A DNA stretch of 64,000 nucleotides, taken from assembly GCA_963989385.1 (NCBI GenBank), contig OZ022513.1, forward strand, positions 17,777,928-17,841,927, given 5' to 3'. This DNA comes from Ctena decussata. Its lineage: Eukaryota; Mollusca; Bivalvia; Lucinida; Lucinidae. The notes under the pieces were generated by a model, which did no database searches, was not told the DNA's origin, and was given only the letters and a program-made list of their open reading frames with translations. The position numbers and the translations under genes were made by a program. Shown here piece by piece: positions 33,240 through 43,983 of the stretch (the first letter of the stretch is position 1; the number at the start of each line of letters is the position of its first letter).

Positions 33240-34828
33240 GGCTGTTATCTCTGTTCTATTTCTATTTTATCCCATAACCTTACTAGGTCGTTGGGGCACC
33301 ACAGATGACTTCGAAACAATCCCTTTCCACCTTGTCCTGTCTTCAGCTGCCCTAGTTGAGCTGGCAAAATCCATCCCTGTCCACTCCTTAATATTGTCTT
33401 CCCACCTCTTCTTCTGTCTATCTCTTCTTTTTCCTTTCACTGTGCCCTGTAGAATCGTTTTTGCTAAACCAGAAGACCTTAAGACGTGGCAAAACCACCT
33501 TAGTTTCCGTTTCTTGACCAGGAGTTCATCGTATTCTCCAATGGCTGCTTGGATCTTCCTGCGAACATTTTCACCTTTGACCAAAGAGATATGTTGTTAT
33601 CTCTCCAAATTGTTTCAGCTTAGTAAGAGCTGAAGTGACTTGTGCAATCCTTGAGAGGACCTCCTGTTTTGAGCCATCATCCGAGACAACTTCTCCAAAG
33701 TATTTGAAGCTTATTACGGTACCCAGCTTCTGACCGTTTACCTTGATCTCCCTCTGGATGCCATCTGCGCTGTTCGTCATCAGTTTGGTCTTCTCAGCAC
33801 TTATTTCTATCTTATACCTTGTGCAGGTTTGGTCGAGACTTTCAACTAGAGCTTCTAGTTCCTGCTCTTCCTCAGCTTGAGCGTCTATGTCATCGGCAAA
33901 CCGCAGATTGATAATCTTTCTGCCACCTATGCTTACCTTTCCGTCATCTTCTTCCAGAGCATCAGACATGATCCGTTCGAGAAAAATGTTGAAGAGGGTG
34001 GGTGACAGAAGACATCCTTGTCTTACTCCAACTGTTGTACTGAACCATTCTCCTGTGCTGCCATTTATCAGGACTGCACTTGTAGCCCTGCGTATAGCCG
34101 CTCAATGGTGCGAACTAGATTTGCACCGATATTGTACTTTCGCATGGTGGCCCGTAAGGCTACATGCCATACATTGTCAAAGGCTTTTTTGAAATCAATG
34201 AAGACATGGTACAGATTCTGCTGATGTTGGAAATACTTTTCACACAGGATTCTAAGGTTGAAGATCTGTTCTGTGGTGCTCCTGCCTGCTCGGACTCCAG
34301 CCTGTTCCTCAGCGATTATCTCCTCGGCTTGTTGTTTAAGCCTGTTCAAGATGACTTTCAGCTGCGACTTTGCTTGAATGACTGATGGGGCTTATGGTTC
34401 CGTAGTTCTGGCAGAACTGTAGGTTGCCCTTTTAGTAGGGAGCGTAATAATCAGCGACTGAGTCCTTGGGGTAGGCCATTCTCCTGTTCTCCAGATCCTG
34501 TTACAGATATCTGTTAAAACATCAATCGTGGTCTCCCCGCCAGCTTGAACAAGTTCTGCTGGTATATTATCAACTCCGGCAGATTTCCTCTTCTTTAGTG
34601 CTGCTACTGCAATCTCAACTTCCTCACGAAGAATCGGTTGTTGATCATCTTCAGGGGGCTGATTGCAGTCCAGAACCGCATTGTCACCGTAAGTCTCATG
34701 GTTGTATAGTTCTGAGCAATATTCTGTCCATCTGCTGAGAATCTCTTGTTCTTCTGTAAGGCATTTCCCAGACTTGTTCTGGATAGTTATCTACCCTGTT
34801 TCTCTGAAGTTAGATCCTTCGCCGTTAT
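33240..34828 (-). pseudogene. Inactive RTE-like LINE reverse transcriptase (intron 4)
   Basis: On the minus strand, fragments read in order: KKRKSAGVDNIPAELVQ, EEQAGVRAGRSTTEQIF, HVFIDFKKAFDNVWH, then RFADDIDAQAEEE with the FADD catalytic motif, then SAEKTKLM, SFKYFGEVVSDDG, and a C-terminal KLRWFCHV ... DRQKKRWEDNIKEWTG ... RTRWKGIV. Several frame changes separate these and part of the palm (between 33969 and 34068) is out of frame. The 5' end is cut at the P-family MITE at 34831. I place it near the RTE clade from the C-terminal R-W-x-D motif; the exact clade is uncertain. It lies in an intron in the same orientation as the host gene. Confidence 0.8.
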
Positions 34829-34830
34829 TT

Positions 34831-35066
34831 GAGCCGCGACACGAGAAAACCAACAAAGTGGTTGTGCGCCAAACGCAGACTCTGATCAGCCTGGGCATCC
34901 GCCCAGTCTGATCAGACTCTTTGCTAAGCGCTTAATGGGTAGCTAAGGGTCTAAGCTACCTCCATGCGGACCGCGAAGACTCTGATCAGACTGGGCGGAT
35001 GCCCAGGCTGATCTGAGTCTGCGCTGGGCGCACAGCCACATTGTTGGTTTTCTCGTGTCGCGGCTC
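34831..35066. mobile_element. P-family palindromic MITE, full copy, ATTT target duplication
   Basis: GAGCCGCGACACGAGAAAACC to its mirror, ATTT on both sides. Confidence 0.9.
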
Positions 35067-35139
35067 ATTTAGAGTGTAGTAAATGCCAAAATACCTTTAC
35101 TTTCAGACAAAGCAACTCTATTATAATTTGCCTCCCTTC

Positions 35140-35220
35140 TCAGTGGGGGTCAACTCTTGAAGGAAACAAATCCTCCTCTGGGAGCAAATTCTGTCTTTTA
35201 AGAGTAGACCCAATTTCAGA
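35140..35220. repeat. F-family hairpin fragment
   Basis: GGGGTCAACTCTTGAAGGAAAC and CTTTTAAGAGTAGACCC around CTCTGGGAGC, as at 3357-3427. Confidence 0.5.
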
Positions 35221-35375
35221 GAGCCCCCTCATCTAGAGAAATAAACAGGGATTCATGCAAGCTAATATAACACTATTTTCGGAAAAGGGGGTGGGGGGAG
35301 GCGTTTAATAGAGCAGGAACATTTATTAGGATTAATTCGGTATCTGGTTCAACAGTAATATTGTATTATACGTAC

Positions 35376-35466
35376 ATGTAAATTGCCAGTGGTAAGGTTC
35401 TGGAACGAGGATAGCGCTCGTGCTTATCCATTCCCATCGCTCGTCAGTACAACGTCGAAGAACGAC
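35376..35466 (-). CDS. Exon 4: last PDZ strand and linker
   Basis: 91 nt, phase 0 in and phase 1 out, encoding residues 111-140. The acceptor is a T-rich tract ending ATATTTAG. The donor is ACAT|GTACGT, chosen because it gives the phase 1 that exon 5 needs; an alternative GT four bases on would break the frame. The peptide starts VVLRRC, completing the final PDZ strand after TRFEL, then runs through a Trp-rich linker (WEWIST, PYHWQF) toward the beta-trefoil. The opposite strand carries an 80-codon ORF that I regard as a shadow. Confidence 0.7.
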
Positions 35467-36017
35467 CTAAATATTAAACAAGAAAAATCTTTAAAGAAAG
35501 ATAATCGGCGCGGATTAAATGGCGGTGTGTTTTGTAATATGTCTCTAGGTGAAGAGTTGATAATAACTTTCATGAATATGACTCAAGTAAGCTATGTCAG
35601 TAGGCAACCGCAACCGTCATTTTGACACTAGGTAGCGACAATGACCTATCTCAAGATTAAGCAGTCGAATTTGGAATTCAAAAATGGACCGCCGTCACTG
35701 ATTCAAAAAGTAAATTAAACTTGGTGCAATGTTTGTTTGTGTGTTTAAAACCAAAAGTATAACTGGAAAGTAGATCTACACTGAAAAATAGAAATTTGAA
35801 TATCTGCGACAGTTTTCGAAAAAAAATCCATTTTGAACATTTTGAATTAACATCTGACAGAGTGCTAGTATTCACGCAGTGCAGTACAACGGGGAAAAAC
35901 GAAGATTAAATATTCATTGACCTTTGATATTATTGACTAAATTTTGACAAACACGTTATTTGACCAATGAAATCTTGTGAAACGTTGAACAAAAGTGAAA
36001 TTATACTCGGCTGCGCC

Positions 36018-36039
36018 GAGAGAGAGAGAGAGAGAGAGA
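36018..36039. repeat. (GA)n microsatellite
   Basis: About 11 GA units, followed by AAGAAAGA. Confidence 0.85.
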
Positions 36040-36115
36040 AAGAAAGACTAAATGATGCTTGAATCTAGCTACATGTAACTACAACGAAACAGAACGATAC
36101 ATTTCTTTTGCAATC

Positions 36116-36450
36116 TCACAGGGTATAATCGATTCCGCCAATTTTCGCTTCCTGCAGAGACTGTGCATCATATTTAGCTTCCGCCGAGACTGTCCGCGAA
36201 CTCTTGCTTCCTGCCGAGACTTCTGTACATGATAAATGGCTTCCTGCAGAGACTGTCCGCGTGATTCTGCTTCCTGCCGAGAGCATCGGCAGGAAGCAGA
36301 ATCACGCGGACAGTCTCGGCAGGAAGCCATTTTTCGAGGACAGTAGTCTCTGCAGGAAGCAAGAGTTCGCAGACAGTCTCGGCGGAAGCCAAATATGATG
36401 TACAGTCTCTGCAGGAAGCGAAAATTAGCGGAATCGATAATACCCTGTGA
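36116..36450. repeat. 335-bp near-perfect palindrome of CTTCCTGC(A/C)GAGACTGTCCGCG subunits
   Basis: Arms of about 165 nt meet at CTGCCGAGAGCATCGGCAG. Each arm holds about five degenerate copies of a unit of about 33 bp beginning GCTTCCTGC. The outer ends TCACAGGGTATAATCGATTCCG and its mirror are conserved. Confidence 0.8.
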
Positions 36451-37008
36451 ATCTACTCTGAAGCAAATAGAGTGGGGTTTAATTGCAATACACTTTGATC
36501 GCTGCTGGGAACACTTTGAGCAGTCTAATGGGCAAACAAGCATTATGCGTATAGAACGTCAAAATAACGTATGCATTTTTGACGCCTGGACAATCTTACA
36601 TGTACGAGTATTAAAGCGGATTTCATTTTCTAATTTTCATCAAAGTACATGTAAAAGGACAGGTCAGATCCTTTGGTTTCTAACAAAACGAAAATTCAAA
36701 GTCTTTATTTTACTATTTACTTGATGTGCACTCCAAACTAGACCGTAGTATACATTCAGCTAAAAAGTGTTTTATGAAATAAATATATATAAATAAAAGA
36801 AGGATCTTTGTTTACTGTTGTCATGTTTTGTCTCAGTCTGCCTTTGGTTTTAGACATTGCCAGGCATTGCAAAAGCTCCTCACGTTTTTTTTTTACAAAA
36901 AATATCAGCGTAATTTGTTTATAAAGTCATATAACACTTTATGAGTTGACATCTTAACGAGCTTTTTAGGCTAACAATTCTGTGAACAACCGGACCCTGT
37001 TCTGGAGT

Positions 37009-37062
37009 GACGTCAGTAGTATAGGATGCCACTCTGGCGCATCCTATACTATGTACTGACGT
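37009..37062. repeat. Hairpin with TGACGTCAGTAGTATAGGATGC arms (intron 3)
   Basis: ACGTCAGTAGTATAGGATGC and GCATCCTATACTATGTACTGACGT around a 9-nt loop. Confidence 0.65.
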
Positions 37063-37114
37063 AATTGGTATAGATTCATTGACTGACGTGAAGCTAAAAA
37101 TATCCGTGACTTAC

Positions 37115-37229
37115 CAATTCAAACCTAGTTTTGGAGTCAACTGGGACTCTGCTGAAAATGTCAAGGACGTTATTGTGATCTACTCTTGGAGCAAACTTTT
37201 GATTTATCAGCACCAGCTGGTCCCCCGAC
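37115..37229 (-). CDS. Exon 3: C-terminal half of the PDZ domain
   Basis: 115 nt, entry phase 2 and exit phase 0, encoding residues 73-110. The acceptor is TTCTTTTCCAG and the donor is TTG|GTAAGTCAC, both strong. Joined to exon 2 the first residues read GIRSGDQLVLINQ, the classical PDZ G-D-x-(I/L)-x-x-(V/I)-N segment. It is followed by a helix-like VDHNNVLDIFSRV and a last strand beginning TRFEL. The completion of one domain across a phase-2 junction is strong evidence that exons 2 and 3 belong together. The peptide most likely binds a C-terminal or internal peptide ligand; no specificity can be assigned. Confidence 0.85.
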
Positions 37230-37734
37230 CTGGAAAAGAATATATCCGTTCAAAATTGTGCAGAATTTTAAAGTCCAAGAAATGAAAATGTTTAAGAAGC
37301 TGGCTCCAAAAAGAAGTTTCTCGTCCTCCAAGTAGCTTTTCGTTTAGACACGTGTTGCATTTCTGCAATCTTGCAATGGATGATACACGTAAATGCATTT
37401 GGAAAGTCATTAAATATTTTTATTCGTATTATTATTTTTTCGTTTTTACCCAGTTTATCCTAAGTATACATGCCGTCCAGTCTGGACTTCATGCAAATGT
37501 GATGTGCATTGAACTGCAAGCGGTTCACTTGTTAAAAAAAGACGTATACCTCCGTAACATATTTATGCAACATTGCCAAACTGTAACCGGGATTCGTGTT
37601 CAAAAGTTTTTTTGTACAGTAAAAAATTACAAAAAAGAGCAAAAATCGGATAATAAATCCAACCAATGGCCCATTGAGTTTTCATCGCTGCTCTAACTAA
37701 TTCAGGTATATGTATATGGACACACCGCCATGTT

Positions 37735-38175
37735 TTTCAACTATTTTTATAAAGGGGAACAACTTTTGCGACTTCTTGTTTACTTCCCTGGATGATGAAA
37801 CCCTTCCAAAAAGGGACCAACTCTTAGAGAAAAGAATTTGCTCCAACAGGAGCATATTCTTTTCTCTAAGTTGGTTAGTTGTTTCGGACTTAACGACCCT
37901 TTGTGACAATATTTCAGTCAATATCGGGCCGTCTCCCAGAGAGAGGGAGAAAGAAGAGAGAAGTGACAGACGACAGAAAAGAATGTTCAAACAACCCCCA
38001 TCCGCACCTACCGAAAGCACAGTAGGCCCTTGCCCTACTACTCTTCAAATCAGTAGGACGCCCCGGCACTGGAAGTTACACGCAGCACCATCGCTGCAAC
38101 CGACCGCCCCCTTTTCTCTAAGAGTTGACTATAATGAGAAAAGAGGGCAAATGAAAATGACAGGGTTGCTTCCCT
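37735..38175. repeat. F-family repeat, longer copy (intron 2)
   Basis: AGGGGAACAACTTTTGCGACTTCTTGTTTACTTCCC matches 3298-3335, followed by the GAATTTGCTCC hairpin at 37820-37880 and a mirrored end TCTCTAAGAGTTGACTATAATGAGAAAAGAGGG. Confidence 0.6.
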
Positions 38176-38263
38176 GAAATTATACCCATTTACTTTGAAG
38201 TGCATATAGATTCCTCATATGGGCGATACAAAAAAGGAAACACTTCAGTACTTTTTTTAGACA

Positions 38264-38527
38264 CCAGGGGCCGTATTCATGAAACGACTTAAGTGGTTGC
38301 TATGCTGTTGCTAAGGCTAAATTTCTTTGAAGGAGATTACCTACAACTATGAAATTTGCTCTGGAGGAACAGTACCTACAACTATGAAATTTGCTCTGGA
38401 GGAACAGTCTTACAAAGACTGTTCCTCCATACCAAATTTCATAGTTGTAGGGAATCTCCTTTATAGATATTTTGCCTTAGCAACCGCATAGCAACGACTT
38501 AAGTCGTTTTATGAATACGGCCCTAGG
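38264..38527. mobile_element. MITE with CCAGGGGCCGTATTCATGAAACGACTTAAG ends
   Basis: Mirrored right end CGACTTAAGTCGTTTTATGAATACGGCCCTAGG. A 36-bp block (TACCTACAACTATGAAATTTGC and GGAGGAACAGT) is duplicated in tandem in the left arm only, so the stem has an extra loop. Confidence 0.8.
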
Positions 38528-38722
38528 ATCCCCAGTAGTCAGTTTGTTACTCGCTGGCTTGCTGATTTGGCCGTCCCAGGTTCGACCTCCGCTTGAGGCA
38601 GAAATCCTTTCAACAGGAAAAAGGGTTCCATTGCACACATACTTTCAGTTTCACCCTCCAATTGTCCTGATATGACTAAATACTGTTGAAAAGGATGTAA
38701 AATCGCAAGTTATTCATGCATC
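38524..38722 (+). mobile_element. tRNA-headed SINE, copy d, abutting exon 2
   Basis: CCAGGTTCGACCTCCG (B box), AGAAATCCTTTCAAC, TTGCACACATACTTTCA, TGATATGACTAAATACTGTTG. The tail ends about 7 bp from the exon 2 donor of the opposite-strand gene. Confidence 0.65.
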
Positions 38723-38728
38723 CAATAC

Positions 38729-38913
38729 CTTATCCCCATCTTATCTGCCACGCCATTTTTCACCACATCTGTGAAGAAGTGCTCATGATATCCTTCTTTT
38801 ATCTTCTGCTTGCTTTCTGATTTAACTCTGGCCCCAAATCTGTTTCCAAGACGGTCATCTTTGGTTGGCTGGGTATCCTGTTGAAGAATGGTCGTGGAAA
38901 TGCCGGCAGCTTT
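38729..38913 (-). CDS. Exon 2: N-terminal half of the PDZ domain
   Basis: 185 nt, phase 0 in and phase 2 out, encoding residues 11-71 and two bases of Arg72. The acceptor is CTTTCAG and the donor is AAG|GTATTG, a weaker match than the other donors. The peptide has the start of a PDZ fold: a loop with RFGARV (35-40) in the carboxylate-binding position, then FFTDVVKNGVADKMGI (56-71), which matches the usual strand, then x-x-G-x-A-x-x-x-G-(I/L) before the next exon's G-D. A second acceptor 36 nt downstream (TTCAACAG|GAT) keeps the frame and would shorten the exon by 12 residues. A palindromic MITE starts 22 bp upstream in the intron, and a SINE tail ends about 7 bp beyond the donor. Confidence 0.8.
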
Positions 38914-38934
38914 CTGAAAGTACCTTTTGTAAAT

Positions 38935-39167
38935 GAGCTGCGACACGACACAACCAACAAAGTGACATACATGTATGCGCCCAGCGAAGACAAATCAGGC
39001 TGGTCATCCGCCAGGTCTAATCAGCCCTCGCATGGAGGTAGCTTCAAGCCTTAGCTACCCTTTAATCGGTCAGCAAAGACACAGATAAGCCTAAGCGGAT
39101 GTCCAGGCTGATCTGGGTCTTCGCTGGGCGCACATGCCATTTTGTTAGTTTTGTTACGTCACGGCTC
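38935..39167. mobile_element. P-family palindromic MITE, diverged copy (intron 1)
   Basis: GAGCTGCGACACGACACAACC to ACGTCACGGCTC. It starts 22 bp from the exon 2 acceptor. Confidence 0.8.
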
Positions 39168-39428
39168 ATATTACATGCGCATACAATGTGGTAATCGTGT
39201 GTTGTTAAAACGAAACGATAAGTGATCGAGCACCGTGTGATCGAGTCGCATCAGATATATTCTGAAAAAGAGTTTTTCACTTATTTTATCCATTTCCGAC
39301 AACTTGTACATGTTTGCATAAAAGGTTAAGGTTCCAGGTATCCTAGTAGGCGTAGAGTCAGTGGGCGTTAGGGACCCACTGTTTCTTGGGCGCAGACAAC
39401 CCTACACCGCATTCTCTGACTCTATAAA

Positions 39429-39656
39429 CAAGGGCGTAGCTACCTATACGGCAAATACGCAAGTGCGTATTGAAATTTTGTCAAAATTGACAAAATTTCA
39501 AAACGCACCTGCATATTTGCATGCTGAATATTTATAAATTAGACAAGATTTCAATACCAATTAACAAGGTGGCTGAAATATTGAGCTTTCCCCTCAAGAA
39601 GTAGAGAATAAAACATGGTTGTGCGTATTATGAAAATGCCCCTAGTTACGCCCCTG
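39429..39656 (+). mobile_element. H-family MITE copy 6
   Basis: CAAGGGCGTAGCTACC to CCTAGTTACGCCCCTG; flanks ATAAA/ATTAA. Very close to copy 2 at 4232. Confidence 0.85.
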
Positions 39657-39699
39657 ATTAAAGGTACACCTTTATGCTTGGTTGACAGACAGAGATCTC

Positions 39700-40065
39700 C
39701 ATTCGCCGTCAGTCGAACGGCGATTCGAGGTGCCGCCTGGCGAACGGCGGCTCGAGTCTCCGTTTGGCGAACGGCGAGTCGAACCCGCGACCTTCTGCAC
39801 CATAAACCAATTGAGCCGCGACACCAGAAAACCAACAATGTGGTTGTGCGCCCAGCGCAGACACAGACCAGCCTAGGCATCCGCCCAGTCTGATCAGAGC
39901 CTTCGCTGTCCGCATGGGGGTAGCTAAGGGCAGTCTCTGATCAGCTGGGGCGGATGCCCAGATCTGAGTGCGCTGGGCGCACAACCACATTGTTAGTTTT
40001 CTCGTGTCGCGGCTCAATTGCGAGCGCCTCTAACCAGTGGAGTACGCGCCTCTCTTCTTATGCAT
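39700..40065 (-). mobile_element. tRNA-like SINE head split by a P-family MITE
   Basis: On the minus strand ACTGGTTAGAGGCGCTCGC (A-box region, about 40020-40040) and GGTCGCGGGTTCGACTCGCC (B box, about 39770-39795) are parts of one tRNA-like unit once 39813-40015 is removed. Confidence 0.6.
39813..40015. mobile_element. P-family palindromic MITE, AATT target duplication
   Basis: GAGCCGCGACACCAGAAAACC to its mirror with AATT on both sides. The right arm has an internal deletion of about 30 bp. Confidence 0.85.
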
Positions 40066-40096
40066 AAGTAGCGGAAAAAAAGCAGTTCTAAATTAA

Positions 40097-40172
40097 CCCA
40101 GCGGGCACATGACGCCGAAATCACGTCATACGTCGACGAGACTTCATCACGTCGCATCGACGTCGGTACGAC
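40097..40172. mobile_element. G-family MITE, truncated copy
   Basis: CCCAGCGGGCACATGACG start, GTCGCATCGACGTCGGTACGAC, then no right terminus. Confidence 0.5.
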
Positions 40173-40618
40173 TAAGGTGCACGGTTTTGGCATGAAAAAC
40201 AACTTTGTTAACGAAACTGGATATTTATTTAAAAGGGACCTACATGTATTTTTGCTTTAGAAATAGGCCGACACGTTCTCATAAACTTTCATGAAATTGT
40301 GCGGAGGTGTTTCATATAACTTTCAATATTTACACTTGCCACTGACTTCCCATAGGTGAACCCTTTAGAGCAACTGGCTTCATACACCGATGAAGGCCAA
40401 TTGATCATGTGACGTTGTCGTCAAGTGACGTCTTATGTAAACAAACGTCTTGATTGGTTCTTGTAACGTTCGATTGACGCCATGTCCGGGCGACGGCTGT
40501 TTGACGTTATGACTGAACACGTCGTTACTAACTTTTCTTCGATCCATATTTTGCCTGTTCTACACTAAATTACCACGAAAACGGCACAGAGAGGTTCACA
40601 AATAAAGTGTAAATATAA

Positions 40619-40770
40619 GAATAAAAATTTGATTTTTCAGCGTTCATCGTGTGAAGAAGCCAGTGGTCGTCGCTAAAATTCTACAAGAAGCGCTTCGCGC
40701 TTCATGGAATTTTAGCTCCGCCCAATGGCTTCATCACACGATGAACGCTGAAAAATCAAATTTCAATTCT
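40619..40770. repeat. Foldback, arms about 70 bp
   Basis: AATTTGATTTTTCAGCGTTCATCGTGTGAAGAAGCC and its mirror around AAGCGCTTCGCGCTT. Confidence 0.75.
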
Positions 40771-40962
40771 TAATTGATAAATATTCAAATTATGTGTTTA
40801 CTACACGACAAAAAAAACAAGAATCGAAAATTTGCAACTAAAAAACTATCATCGTGTATTTTTTCACGTGACAGTGTCTCATACTGCGAGATTAACCACA
40901 AATAATGACTAATTCACATATTGTTGTTTGTTATGCATGTTGGACAAACATTAATCTAAATG

Positions 40963-41152
40963 AATGACTTGCAATTTTACGTCCTTTCCAACAGTATTTC
41001 AGCCATATCAGTACGATGGAAGGATGATAAATGAAAGGCTGTGTGCAATGAACCCCGTTTACGATCGACCAGATTTCCGCATTCGGTAATCAATTTTGGG
41101 ATCGCTAGATCAGCAGGCCAGCGTTTAACCCACTGAGCTACCAGGGCTCCTA
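40963..41152 (-). mobile_element. tRNA-headed SINE, copy e
   Basis: GACTTGCAATTTTACGTCCTTTCCAACAGTATTTCAGCC at the tail side and CCAGCGTTTAACCCACTGAGCTACCAGGGCTCC (minus-strand A box) at the head. Confidence 0.65.
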
Positions 41153-41234
41153 ACTTAAATCTAAATAAGAGCTTAAATTGGATAAACTTGTCAAAATCAT
41201 ACTCTGCCGTTGCCAAGAATAGTAAATATATTAG

Positions 41235-41920
41235 AGGATCTTACACGAGTGGTCATTTTATATGAACATTATGAAACGAGGCTTCTGCGAGTTTCATAGA
41301 TTTCATGTTAAATGACCACGAGTGTAAGATTCTGTTTATCATACGTTACTTGTACGCGACAAAGTGTTATATTACACCTATGGCCATACGATTTTTATGA
41401 CACGACGTTATCCACTGAATAACAGCGACGTCATATGATAAAGTCAGATAGCAAACTATCATAAATGTCATTATGACGTCTCAAACGGCGGGAGGCCGAC
41501 AAATGTCGTTTTCTTCATCTGACAGAGCAAAATAAGCGTTCAAATCGTGAAATTCCCTAGCTGTTTGAACAACATCTCAAGTTTGCGTTTTTATTCACCT
41601 ACCGGGCCGTATCATTATTTATTTATCATATGACGTTGCTGTTATTCAAAGGATAACGCCGTGTCATAAAAATCGTATGATCACACGTGTAATAAGACTT
41701 TGGCGCGTACACATAACGTCATTGACAACGCCCATGTCAACAATGCGTTTTCTTATTAAAATGATGTTCAGTTTGAAGGCGTTACATGTACGATCACATT
41801 TTAAATGGTCATATGACAAACAGAATCTTACACTCGTGGTCATTTCATATGAAATTTATGAAACTCGCCGAAGGCTAGTTTCATAAATTTCATATGAAAT
41901 GACCACTCCTGTAAGATCCT
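41235..41920. mobile_element. 686-bp foldback element
   Basis: AGGATCTTACACGAGTGGTC at the left and GACCACTCCTGTAAGATCCT at the right. Mirroring continues for about 230 nt (GTATGATCACACGTGTAATA; GCCATACGATTTTTATGACACG). Each end has its own smaller hairpin centred on CGAGGCTTCTGCGAG or CGCCGAAGGCTAG. A partial relative is at 21280-21560. Confidence 0.8.
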
Positions 41921-42326
41921 TTATTTACATGACTTTAACTGACGTTGGGTTGCAGCCCTGGAATAAGCATTTGGTTTTCATTTCTATAAACGCCAGGGCC
42001 ATTCTGTTTTACGCGGAATGACGTCAAAATACATGTCACTATGAATGAATTAAAATCTACAAGAGTTCCTTCAAGGGCAGAGAAAACATTCAAAACAAGT
42101 AACTTGGGTCATGCGTCAAAGTTTCGGCTATTCAAGCCTCATCAGTGACTCTGACATGATCCGGCGACAAAGCCAGCGAAAACGTACTGTCATTTCTCAG
42201 TTTTGATAAGGCAGTCGTTTCAAAGACTGGTAATATCAGAGAGGGTCCGAATGAATTAAAAGCAAAGTCTAAACCAATCTTTTTTTCAGAATATTTCCTC
42301 TGATCTCAGAGGACAAAAAATAAGAT

Positions 42327-42513
42327 GAGCCGCGACACGAGAAAATCAAGAATGTGGTTGTGCGACCAGCGCAAACTCAGATCAGCTTGGGCGTTCGCCC
42401 TGTTTAACCAGACTCTTTGTTAAGTGCTCAAAGAGTAGCTGAGGGTCTAAGCTACCTACATGCGGACAGCGAAGACTCTGATCAGACTAGGCGGTTTTGT
42501 CGTGTCACGGCTC
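42327..42513. mobile_element. P-family palindromic MITE, right arm deleted
   Basis: GAGCCGCGACACGAGAAAATC start; after ACTCTGATCAGACTAGGCGG it jumps directly to TTTTGTCGTGTCACGGCTC. Confidence 0.85.
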
Positions 42514-42884
42514 AAATATTATCTGCACTATGTATGATGTACGGGGAGACTTTTTACGTTTGAACACAATACCAGTTGCAGTGAAGTAAAATCAAAATCT
42601 ATAACTTAGAGTTCCTTCCAGGGCACATAAAACATTCAAAACAAGTAGCATGGGCCTTTTATACTTTTCCTTTTTATGATTTTCAGCATTTTCGAAGACT
42701 TTCTCATTGGATCATAATAGAAATTGCAAGAATATCGATCATGTTTGTTTGTTTCATTGCATTAGCATTTGTAGGGTCCGTCTAAAGAAGTGTGAACACT
42801 CGGTTGCCGCTTAATGTCCTAACAAATTCCTGGGACCAATGGCAAATGTTAATGCACGAAAAAGCATGTTTAATGCCTACATGT

Positions 42885-43090
42885 TTATGTTTGTGGGGTC
42901 TCGCTGGTGGCATACAAAGTTGGCAAAGACAAAATATGATGTTTGTGGGTGTCTCGCTGGTTTCATACGAATTTGGGAAACTACTTAAGACAAAACTTTA
43001 TGTTTATCCTCGCCGATGTTATACGAAGTTAACAAAGACAAAATGCGACTGATGATGTTTACGATGTTTCATCGGTGGTATACGATGTTT
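42885..43090. repeat. Outlying block of the 54-bp satellite (intron 1)
   Basis: Three to four diverged units with ATGTTTGTGGGTGTCTCGCTGG and CATACAAAGTTGGCAAAGAC, as in the main array at 45630-47060. Confidence 0.65.
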
Positions 43091-43127
43091 ACAACGTCGG
43101 ATCTGTCGGCGGTTAGCGTTAAGGGTG

Positions 43128-43414
43128 CACTGTAAAAAATCCATAGATTTACGGTCCAGCTGCCAGCCCATTTCCTATTATATTTTACGGGCGTCCGTAA
43201 ACTTTGGCAATATCGTCGCGCAGAGCTGGGTATAATTTCGGTCATACAGTCCTTCAACATTATAAAGGTGTTTTCGAGTGCGGTTAATATAACTGTGCCA
43301 TAGCAAGATTTCAAAATATGTTGTACAGGCAGACGCCCGTACAAATATCGGGCAATGGATTGGCAACTGGTTGCCTGGTAATCTACCGTAAAATCTACGG
43401 AAATGTTTACAGTG
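43128..43414. mobile_element. CACTGTAAAAA-type MITE, copy 3
   Basis: CACTGTAAAAAATCCATAGATTTACGG to CCGTAAAATCTACGGAAATGTTTACAGTG, with mirrored GGGCGTCCGTAAAC parts. Confidence 0.7.
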
Positions 43415-43517
43415 TGTAGAACCAAAGGCTTAGTTTGACCTTAAGGATATGTTACATGTATTTCTAAGCTGTCAAAAACGGATAATGTTGTAAGACAAGA
43501 AATTTAACAGCATCTAG

Positions 43518-43712
43518 AGTGGAGTCGGGTAACTTCGGACAGCGGGTAAATTGCATACAATTGCAAACAGTGAAAATCCAGATGAGCCGTCTCATCAGGA
43601 TTTTTACTGTTTGCCCAATTAATTTTTGTTTTAGTTCTAAACAACTGACATATAAAGGAAACAATGCCAGTGTCCGAAATTACCCGCTGTCCGAAGTTAC
43701 CCGACTCTCCTC
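43518..43712. mobile_element. U-family MITE, TA target duplication
   Basis: GAGTGGAGTCGGGTAACTTCGG to CCGAAGTTACCCGACTCTCCTC, TA on both sides, as for Tc1/mariner-type MITEs. Second copy at 61688-61904. Confidence 0.85.
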
Positions 43713-43983
43713 TACTAGAACAGAAAACTAACAGTGTTGTTCGAGAAATGAACACACATGAAAGCATTGCCTTGATAGGTCGACATCAGTAAACTATACT
43801 AAAACCAACTTCTAACTCACTACTTTTTTTAATTAAATAACTCAGTCATTTTTGTTATTGACTAGAAATAAAGTTCTGAAGCATATTTTGTTATCATGGT
43901 AGTCAACAATATTCTAAACCTGTATAAGGCCATTTACATTGCATTTAACATTACAATTTATAAACTGTCTACTCCCGTAAAAC

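Noticed and set aside
33118..33633. 171-codon plus-strand ORF
   Set aside because: Shadow of the minus-strand LINE reverse transcriptase.
37710..38177. 155-codon plus-strand ORF in intron 2
   Set aside because: It spans an F-family repeat with hairpins, and composition follows the repeat, not a protein.
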